The translations under genes and the position numbers were made by a program. The notes beneath the pieces were generated by a model. It was not told the DNA's origin, did not search any database, and saw only the letters and a list, made by a program, of their open reading frames with translations. Below, in pieces: positions 1 through 5,500 of a stretch of 8,102 nucleotides of DNA. Numbering within the stretch: the first letter of the stretch is position 1; the number at the start of each line of letters is the position of its first letter. Origin of the DNA: an uncultured Oscillospiraceae bacterium (GTDB taxonomy: Bacteria > Bacillota > Clostridia > Oscillospirales > Ruminococcaceae); assembly GCA_950097605.1 (NCBI GenBank), contig CATNEU010000056.1, positions 1-8,102 on the forward strand, read 5' to 3'.

Positions 1-313
1 CGTTTTCATCTTCTATTTTGTCAAAATCCAGAATGAACACAAACAAATCATTGTACTTTGCATTGTCAAGCCAAAGAGATACCCTACCTGATGTATCTGG
101 ATGTTTTTTTCTGTACTCCGATAATTGTTGATACGCCTCTTCATACGTTAAATGGTAGAACTTGTGGCAGTTTGGTACATTATAGCTTAACCCTCGTGCG
201 TTGCCTTGTTCGACAATGTATACCGGCATTTTCAGTTTGCCGATTAGAGTAAAGCAGTTATTGTAACCGCCTTGCTGCTTTTCCGCCAGTAACGGAACCG
301 CTGGTGTTTCCAT
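1..313 (-). CDS. Unidentified protein, N-terminal 104 residues; possible mobile-element primase-like protein
   Basis: The gene reads leftward off the window edge, so only the N-terminus is seen. The start at 313 is well supported: AAGGAGG (323-329) sits 9 bases upstream. The protein begins METPAVPLL and is soluble, with no signal peptide. It has a CHKFYHLTYEEAYQQL segment and ends near a hydrophobic strand followed by acidic residues, FVFILDFDK (about residues 91-99). A hydrophobic strand followed by DxD is the form of the first catalytic motif in archaeo-eukaryotic-type primase-polymerases, which are common in integrative elements. That one motif is the only support, so the family call is a weak inference. 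Gene context (structured leader, oriT-like site, XRE repressor) fits an accessory-element gene. The leader carries a short ORF whose stop overlaps this gene's ribosome binding site, suggesting coupled translation. Confidence 0.75.
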   Translation of the reverse strand, partial: METPAVPLLAEKQQGGYNNCFTLIGKLKMPVYIVEQGNARGLSYNVPNCHKFYHLTYEEAYQQLSEYRKKHPDTSGRVSLWLDNAKYNDLFVFILDFDKIEDEN

Positions 314-327
314 GATAAAATTCCTCC

Positions 328-411
328 TTATAGATTTTGACAAGTCACAGATAACGCGTTACTGGCACTAAGCGGAACCGTGGAGGAACAGAGCAGCGGC
401 GGCTCCATCAT
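328..411 (-). CDS. Short leader ORF, 27 residues, coupled to the downstream gene
   Basis: Two consecutive ATG codons (starting at 411) open a 27-residue frame beginning MMEPPLLC and ending ALSVTCQNL. Its TAA stop (328-330) overlaps the AAGGAGG ribosome binding site of the next gene, which starts at 313. A terminating ribosome would therefore sit on that site, the usual layout for translational coupling. No strong ribosome binding site is seen in front of the ATG pair; only a G-rich stretch is present. The final codons lie in the left arm of the long inverted repeat at 329-456. There is no known domain. It may act as a regulatory leader rather than as a working peptide, and it could also be chance. 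Confidence 0.4.
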   Translation of the reverse strand: MMEPPLLCSSTVPLSASNALSVTCQNL

Positions 412-456
412 GGAACACGGCCCCGCTGTTCAATCTGCGACTTGTCAAAACCTATA
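329..456. repeat. 23-bp inverted repeat pair around an 82-bp spacer
   Basis: Arms at 329-351 and 434-456 are reverse complements at 21 of 23 positions, with the perfect core TTTTGACAAGTC (335-346) against GACTTGTCAAAA (439-450). In a minus-strand transcript the arms could form a long stem enclosing the 82-base loop. The 3' arm ends directly against the AAGGAGG ribosome binding site of the gene starting at 313. The arms could therefore control translation, or could be recombinase sites flanking a small invertible segment. Nothing in the sequence decides between these. Confidence 0.8.
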
Positions 457-491
457 AAGAAAAAGCGTTGTTTCCCTTACTTTCTAATTAT

Positions 492-520
492 ATTATACTA
501 CAAAAATTTTTTCACAGCAA
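492..520 (-). promoter_or_regulatory. SigmaA-type promoter driving the leftward gene
   Basis: Read on the minus strand, there is a -35 box TTGCTG (515-520), a 17-base spacer containing A and T runs, and a perfect -10 box TATAAT (492-497). The start of transcription would be near 485, giving a leader of about 170 bases before the ATG at 313. That leader contains the whole 23-bp inverted repeat and the 27-residue leader ORF. Confidence 0.65.
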
Positions 521-713
521 GAAACGCGAATAATGCTCATTTCTCCCATATCCTAAAACATTCTTGCAGACTTCATGTAAAAACATGTTGCCGCCACGCA
601 AAAAGACGTAGCTTCTTCTTGGAAGATGTTGCTTTCACGCCCTGCTTTCTTTCCCTGGCTCGGCGGCTGGCAAAATTGTATCTACACTTTCAAATTCGAG
701 CGGGAGCGGGAGT
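521..713. other. Gene-poor stretch between leftward promoter and oriT-like site
   Basis: I see no supportable gene on either strand here. The only plus-strand open frame (from about 442) starts inside the inverted repeat, lacks a ribosome binding site and has low-quality composition. A short palindrome, CATGTAAAAACATG (574-587), can form a 5-bp stem with a 4-base loop. Immediately to the right, a tandem GCGGGA pair leads into the oriT-like site. Structure without coding fits a transfer-origin or replication-control region. Confidence 0.4.
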
Positions 714-760
714 ACCCCTGTTCGTCAGAGGGTAGCAGCTAAGCGCCCCACCGGGGGGAT
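714..760. other. Possible origin of transfer (oriT) with hairpin and nick-like core
   Basis: ACCCCTG (714-720) pairs with CAGAGGGT (726-733) around the loop TTCGT, leaving one bulged A. Six bases after the hairpin lies CTAAGCGCCCC (739-749), followed by ACCGGGGGGAT. Known nick regions of the MOBQ/IncQ-like relaxases have the form TAAGTGCGCCCTTACGGGAT placed just after an inverted repeat. The sequence here has the same order of TAAG, CGCCC and CGGG blocks with small gaps. This match is from memory, not a search. No relaxase or MobC accessory gene lies in the window, so the site would depend on genes beyond the left edge or act as a relic. Confidence 0.35.
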
Positions 761-892
761 GGTTTTAGGAAAATCTCATTTTGATTTTTCAATGCTGGTT
801 TTCTCGGCGGATTTCCCTCCCGACACAAAATCACGGCGGAAACGGAAGAAAACGGCGGACGCGGCGGCGGTTATACCCCATGCAGAAAATGC
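761..892. other. Intergenic stretch with no supportable gene
   Basis: This is a mix of T-rich sequence (about 768-800) and GCGGCGG-rich sequence (about 835-872). Overlapping plus-strand frames encode Arg/Lys-rich peptides (759-962 and 781-981) and run into the terminator and the 3' end of the repressor gene, so they are unlikely to be real. There is no ribosome binding site before their starts. It may be the decayed remains of a mobilization gene next to the oriT-like site, but no similarity could be recognised. Confidence 0.35.
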
Positions 893-920
893 AAAGAAAA
901 AGAGCGGGTTTCCCCGCTCT
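893..920 (-). terminator. Rho-independent terminator of the XRE regulator gene
   Basis: On the minus strand AGAGCGGG, loop GAAA, CCCGCTCT forms a perfect 8-bp stem (901-920). It is followed by the T-rich tail TTTTTCTTT (about 892-900). It lies 28 bases past the stop codon of the regulator gene, in the right orientation to end its transcript. Confidence 0.85.
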
Positions 921-948
921 AACTACTCAATTTCCAGATTTTCCGCAA

Positions 949-1296
949 CTATTCCTTTATAAACGGGACGCTTTCCTTTAGCATATTCAACACAACTGCC
1001 AACTGATTGTCGGTACAATTTTCCAACAGCTCGTTTATTTCTTTCAGGTAGAGGCTATTTTCTCGCGTCTGTCTCTCGCTTGTATATGGTATTGAAATAA
1101 TGTCGTTTGCAGTAATGCCAAAATATTCTATCAGGTCAACTAATTTGTCTAAGCTGAATCTGCGCTCTCCACGTTCGCATTGTCCTAAATAGTTCGTCTC
1201 TGTCTCCAATACCTCAGCCAACTTTTCAAGTGTTAGACCTTTCAGTTTTCTATATTTTCTAATATTCTTTCCTATTTCAAAGGATAATTCATCCAT
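949..1296 (-). CDS. XRE (Cro/CI) family helix-turn-helix transcriptional regulator
   Basis: A 115-residue cytoplasmic DNA-binding protein, normal for a small single-domain repressor. Residues about 8-62 form the HTH_3 fold. IGKNIRKYRKLKGLTLEKLA makes the first two helices, and the segment around ETNYLGQCERGER holds the recognition helix and the following turn. The C-terminal 50 residues are helical and leucine-rich and could serve dimerization. The ATG at 1296 is preceded by an AAAGGCGGTG-type ribosome binding site about 5 bases away. A strong terminator follows the gene. It is divergent from the lipoprotein gene at 1481, and the GCAAT palindromes between them are plausible binding sites for it. 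Such repressors often control conjugative or phage elements, but the operator assignment is inference. Confidence 0.92.
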   Translation of the reverse strand: MDELSFEIGKNIRKYRKLKGLTLEKLAEVLETETNYLGQCERGERRFSLDKLVDLIEYFGITANDIISIPYTSERQTRENSLYLKEINELLENCTDNQLAVVLNMLKESVPFIKE

Positions 1297-1370
1297 TAAA
1301 GCACCGCCTTTCTTATTAGTATTCTACAGGCAGCAAGGCTGACAAACGAGTTACGCAATGCTTTTCATTC

Positions 1371-1387
1371 CATTGCAATTTGCAATG
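1371..1387. promoter_or_regulatory. Perfect palindrome, candidate operator
   Basis: CATTGCAA, one T, then TTGCAATG form a perfect 8+8 inverted repeat ending 7 bases before the -35 box of the rightward promoter. Its size and symmetry suit a dimeric HTH repressor, and the divergent XRE gene is the obvious candidate. Confidence 0.5.
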
Positions 1388-1394
1388 ATTTCGA

Positions 1395-1424
1395 TTGACA
1401 CACGCATATTGCTTGTGTTATCAT
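1395..1424 (+). promoter_or_regulatory. SigmaA-type promoter of the lipoprotein gene
   Basis: A perfect -35 box TTGACA (1395-1400), an 18-base spacer and the -10 box TATCAT (1419-1424) are followed by about 50 bases of leader before the ribosome binding site. An 8-bp inverted repeat, CATATTGC (1405-1412) and GCAATATG (1426-1433), brackets the -10 box. A protein bound there would block the polymerase. The leader also contains the 10-bp palindrome TCGGGCCCGA (1440-1449). Confidence 0.7.
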
Positions 1425-1480
1425 AGCAATATGGGATTGTCGGGCCCGAATACAAAAAACATAGGTGGAGGTAACAAAGG

Positions 1481-1984
1481 ATGAAAAAACTTTTGGCGCT
1501 CATGCTTACAGCGGCTCTGGCCCTCTCTCTGGTGGCCTGCGGCGGCGGTGGAAAAGGGGACACTAACACGCCTAACGGCGGGAGCGGGGACATAGCAAGC
1601 ACAGACACGCCCAGCGGCAGCGATGCCAATACACCAGTCAGCGCACCGAACAGCGACGAACAATCAGGCGACAGTGCATCTGACGGTCAGGAAACAGCAG
1701 TTCCCAACAACGGAGAGTGGGACGAAATCCTCTGCTCTGGCGATGGCTATCACTTGGTAAAAAAAGAAGTTGATGCCTACGATGGCTACAAAATTACGCT
1801 CGGTGTGGTGGATGATAATGGTGAATGGGTTCAGGAGATGACTGATACTGGAACTTTTGTAGACAATGTGTCATCAAGGGCGAAGTTCGTTACAACTCGC
1901 TGGCTAGATTCTTCCCGGAGCGCGCGGAGGAGCTGTTTGCGAAGGCCGCGAAGACCGCTGAGGATAAGTACAACCACCTTGTGA
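1481..1984 (+). pseudogene. Secreted lipoprotein, C-terminus replaced by out-of-frame sequence
   Basis: The start is secure: GGTGGAGGT (1464-1472) lies 8 bases before the ATG. Residues 1-20 are a classic lipoprotein signal with KK, a hydrophobic stretch and the lipobox LVAC, so Cys20 would be lipidated and anchored outside the membrane. Residues about 21-77 are a flexible linker rich in Gly, Ser, Thr, Asp, Asn and Pro. Residues about 78-130 look folded, with GVVDDNGEWVQEM resembling one WG-type repeat. From about base 1870 the frame crosses DNA that encodes, in another frame, the C-terminus of pyruvate:ferredoxin oxidoreductase. The last 38 or so residues are therefore an Arg/Ser-rich shadow peptide, not native protein. 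The true C-terminal part of the lipoprotein is missing. Function unknown. Confidence 0.8.
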
Positions 1985-2013
1985 AGCTTTCCAAGCTGTA
2001 TGACAACGAGTAG
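1870..2013 (+). pseudogene. nifJ: 3' fragment of pyruvate:ferredoxin (flavodoxin) oxidoreductase
   Basis: Forty-seven codons ending in TAG (2011-2013) read VIKGEVRYNSL, then FPERAEELFAKA, then KYNHLVKLSKLYDNE. The GEVRY motif, the FPE...AE.LF helix and the Lys-rich tail are the usual extreme C-terminus of the large (about 1170-residue) homodimeric enzyme that makes acetyl-CoA and reduced ferredoxin from pyruvate in anaerobes. Only about 4 percent of the gene is present, and the frame is closed by a stop (TGA, about 1840) upstream, so this piece is not expressed as enzyme. A strong terminator follows 29 bases later, as expected for the genuine end of the gene. It suggests a displaced or cut gene end at a recombination boundary. 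The assignment rests on remembered motif similarity. Confidence 0.75.
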
Positions 2014-2042
2014 TTCTTAGAGTATTGAGCGAATGCTTTTGC

Positions 2043-2080
2043 AAAGAGCCGTCTGCCTATTGGCAGACGGCTCTTTTTTT
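2043..2080 (+). terminator. Strong rho-independent terminator after the nifJ fragment
   Basis: A 15-bp perfect stem, AAAGAGCCGTCTGCC (2043-2057) with GGCAGACGGCTCTTT (2062-2076), closes on the loop TATT and runs into further T residues to 2080. It is probably the native terminator of the oxidoreductase gene. It isolates the giant glycosidase gene from transcription coming from the left. Confidence 0.93.
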
Positions 2081-2348
2081 GTCGGGTGTAAAATGCAGAT
2101 GTTTTGCATACACGGGAGGGGTTGCAACATTATTTGTGCACACCTGCCCTGCATCGGAATTTAATTCGATGCCTCTCAAATGTGCATTGTTACTATTGCA
2201 CATATATTATTTTGACTCCATGTATATTGCGACAAATTTCACAATAAAATTGCGATATAGGTAGATTTAATTTGAATGGTATGGTATTGTTAATTAGAAC
2301 TACATCGAAGTGTAATGACCGGATATCGCGTGCGATCCCAAGAGGAGC
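2081..2348. other. Non-coding upstream region of the glycosidase gene
   Basis: No gene is supportable. The TGCA tetramer occurs seven times between 2094 and 2200. ATGTGCA (2180-2186) and TGCACAT (2197-2203) make a perfect 7-bp inverted repeat with a 10-base gap, and GAATTTAATTC (2158-2168) is a further small palindrome. From 2200 to 2300 the sequence is AT-rich, where a promoter would be expected. TTGACT (2212-2217) could be a -35 box, but I find no convincing -10 box at proper spacing. GGATATCGCGTGCGATCC (about 2321-2338) is another imperfect palindrome. Confidence 0.5.
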
Positions 2349-2383
2349 ATGAGCGGTGGAGCCCCTTTTCCGTCCCCCTGAGG

Positions 2384-2414
2384 GCGGAGCTGGCGTTCCG
2401 CGGCTTTTTTCTTT
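2384..2414 (+). terminator. Terminator-like hairpin in the glycosidase leader, possible attenuator
   Basis: GCGGAG (2384-2389) pairs with TTCCGC (2396-2401, one G-U pair) around a 6-base loop. It is followed by GGC and TTTTTTCTTTT (2404-2414). It sits about 150 bases before the ATG of the glycosidase and faces the same way, so transcripts initiated in the AT-rich region must pass it. Just before it, an ATG at 2349 opens a 10-codon frame (MSGGAPFPSP, stop 2379-2381) ending 2 bases before the stem. This resembles attenuation layouts, but the GAGGAG in front of that ATG is only 1 base away, which is too close for good initiation. It could equally be a simple terminator. Confidence 0.5.
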
Positions 2415-2564
2415 TGGCCGGCAACTGAAGGAGGATGCCTATTGAGCGAAGCATAGTCATGCAAAACAAAAACCAGCAAGACGACCGCCACACAAAGTCC
2501 GCCCGAATCCAAAACGGGCGGCAGATGGAAAGATGTAAAAAAGACAAAAGGAGATGAACAGTTC

Positions 2565-5500
2565 ATGGTTGGCATACTGAAAAAAGCGACTTCATGTTTG
2601 CTCGCCTGCGCGATTACGCTGTCCGCAGCGGCAGGTATGTCCGCGCTGCCCGCGTTTGCCAGATCACAACCGGGCAGCCAAATGGCGTTTTCGGATGTGC
2701 AGGTGGAAGCGCCCAAGGCGCTCAACCCGGTTCCGAACAACCGGCAGCTCGAATACAGCAAGGATGAAATGGCCGCATTTATTCACTTTGGCGTGAACAC
2801 CTTCACGGACAAGGAATGGGGAGACGGGACCGAAGACCCCGCCATTTTTAACCCGAGCAAGCTCGACGCCGCACAGTGGGTGACAACACTCAAAAACGCG
2901 GGCTTCAAAAAGGTGATTATCACCGCGAAGCACCACGACGGCTTCTGCCTCTGGGACAGCCCCGGGACCGAGCACGACATCGCCAATGAAGCGGTTGATC
3001 CCGCCATCCGGGGCCGCGACATCGTCAAAGAGGTTGCAGACGCCTGTGCCGAGCAAGGGCTGAAATTTGGATTTTATCTGTCTCCCTGGGATCAGAACTC
3101 TCCTACATACGGCACCGGGGAAGGCTACAACGCGTTTTACAAAACCCAGCTCATCGACCTGCTGACCAACTATGGAACCATCAGCGAGATATGGCTCGAC
3201 GGCGCAAAGGGCTCCGACGTTGTGCAGGACTATGACTATGACGACTGGATTGCAACAATGCGCGAGCTGCAGCCCGGCGCGCTGATCTTCTCGGACGCGG
3301 GCCCGGACATCCGCTGGATCGGCAATGAAAACGGCTATGCGGGCGAACCCTGCTGGTCCAAGATCAACGGCAGCGAGCTGTCCAGACCGGAGTACGATAC
3401 CGATAAGCTCAACCATGGGCAGGCGGACGGCGTGGACTGGATCATGCCCGAAACCGACACCTCGCTCCGCAAGGGCTGGTTCTTCCATGAAAACGAGGAA
3501 CCCAAATCCCTGGAAAAACTCGCGGATATCTATTTCAACTCAGTTGGTAAAAACAGCACCCTACTGCTGAACGTGCCGCCCAACAAAGACGGCCTGTTTG
3601 CGGACGAGGACGTCGCCCGATTGACCGAGTTCGGCAACGCGATCCAAAGAACGTTTGAAAAGGATCTTGCGGCGGGCGCAGCGGCAAGCGCCTCGAGCTA
3701 CCGCGGCGAGAGCGTCGGCGCGGACGCGTATGCGGCGTCCAATGTGACCGACGGCGATTACGACACCTATTGGACCACCGACGACGGCGTGACCACCGGT
3801 TCGGTTGAAATCGAATTTGGAAAGCCCACGCTGTTCGACGTTGTGAGCATACAGGAATACATCCCGCTTGGCCAGCGCATCAGCGGCTTCAGCGTGGAGG
3901 TGTACAACCAGAAGACCGGCGGCTGGGACGAGGTTGCGGCCGGCGAAACGATCGGCTACAAACGCCTCGTACGCCTCGAGCCGATGACCTCCACCAAGAT
4001 CCGCGTCAACATCACCGCGTCGCAGGACGTGCCGATTCTCAACAACATCGGCGTGTATAAGCAGGCGCCCGAAATCGAGCTGGCGGAGCCGGTTCCGCAG
4101 GGCGCAACCTTCATCGACGACCGCGCCTTCAAGATTGACGACAACTGGCACCAGTCGTCCGCGGAGGGCGATTATGAAGGCACCGAGATCTGGAGCAACG
4201 CGGCGGGCGCGACCGCAAGCGTGGAATTCTATGGCACCAACGCCTATCTGATGGGCGGCCTGCATCCGGACAACGGTCTGTATGAGATCACGGTGGACGA
4301 CCGGGAGCCTGTGATCGCAAGCGGCTATGGTGCGGAGAAAAAGCTCCGGCAACTGCTCTACCAAACCCCGACGCTTGAGGCCGGTAAACACACCATGACG
4401 GTGAAGCTGCTGGGACAACCCGACCCCGATTCGTCCTCTGCGCTCAACGGCGGCAACATCGACGGCCTGTTTGTGACCGACGGACCGATCAACGGCATTT
4501 TCGCCATGTCGGAAAAGAGCATCATTGTGAACGAGGACGCCGGCTATGCGGAGATTCCAATTACACGCTCGGTCGTCACGGCGGGCAAGGCGGAAGTTTC
4601 GCTCTCGCTGATCAGCGGCAGCGCCAAGGAGGGCGTCGACTTCCAGCGCATGGTCGAGGACGTCACATTTGAGGACGGCCAGACCCAAGGCGTTGCGCGC
4701 GTCAAGCTGTTCGACAACGACAGGCAGGACGGCATGCGCGACTTTACCGTGCGCATCGACAGCATCACGGGCGGCCTCGTGGATGCGGCCAATAAGACAA
4801 TTGTCTATATCAACGACGATGAACCGCCGCTTACCAACGTCAACGTGGCGCTTGGCAAACCGGTTCTCAGCGCGTCTTCCAACTATGACAACTATCCGCC
4901 GGAGCTGATGTTCGACGGCGTCTTCGACGGCAACAACCGTTTTGCAACGGTTGGCACCGGCGAGCACTTTGTGGAACTCGACCTACTTGCGCCGACCAGA
5001 ATCAACAACGTGACGTTCTTTGAGGCGCAGAGCGGCGGCCTGGGCCAGCGTATCAACAACGTCCGCATTGAATGCCTTGTGGACGGCGCATGGAAGACCG
5101 TTGCAAACCGCGACGGCCTGCTGCCGGCCTCTTGCGAGATCGACTTTGCAAACACCATCACTTCCCGGGTCAAGATTTTCTTTACCGGCCCTGAGAAGGA
5201 GCCCACCGTTACGGAAATTGAAATCTATAACAAATCCACCCGTCCGTTTATCACCGGCGCGCCGGAAAGCGGCGCGAGCAACCAGGATGTGACGCTCGAA
5301 GCGGACCGCGAGGTGCTCTTCACAGTCAACGGTGTGGAAGAGGAAGCGTATACGACCACGCTGACGCTGACGGAAGAGGGCACGTACACCATTACCGCAA
5401 CCGACCGTGACGGCTATGTCAGCGACACCGTGACGGTGACGATTGACCGCGTGGCGCCCACGCTTTCGTCCAGCCTGCCGGATGGCACGCTGACCAATGA

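Noticed and set aside
442..735. 97-codon plus-strand frame across the gene-poor region
   Set aside because: It starts inside the inverted repeat with a non-ATG codon, has no ribosome binding site, runs over the leftward promoter and oriT-like structure, and has no domain.
1351..1663. Minus-strand frames opposite the lipoprotein signal and linker
   Set aside because: They lie against a well-supported lipoprotein start with promoter and ribosome binding site, and cover the promoter itself.
2571..2613. Lipoprotein reading of the glycosidase signal (LLAC at residues 12-15)
   Set aside because: The hydrophobic stretch before that Cys is too short, and the hydrophobic core continues past it to a good AFA cleavage site.
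2300..2761. Minus-strand frames over the glycosidase leader and signal peptide
   Set aside because: They have no ribosome binding site or domain, and they overlap the plus-strand signal peptide region and leader hairpin.
2664..3488. 274-codon minus-strand frame
   Set aside because: It is a shadow of the GH29 domain; the plus strand carries all catalytic motifs.
3561..4967. 468-codon open frame on the minus strand
   Set aside because: It lies wholly opposite the GH29/F5-8C/Calx-beta part of the glycosidase. Its composition is Arg/Val/Ala/His-rich with no recognisable domain, and it has no ribosome binding site; it is a codon-bias shadow.
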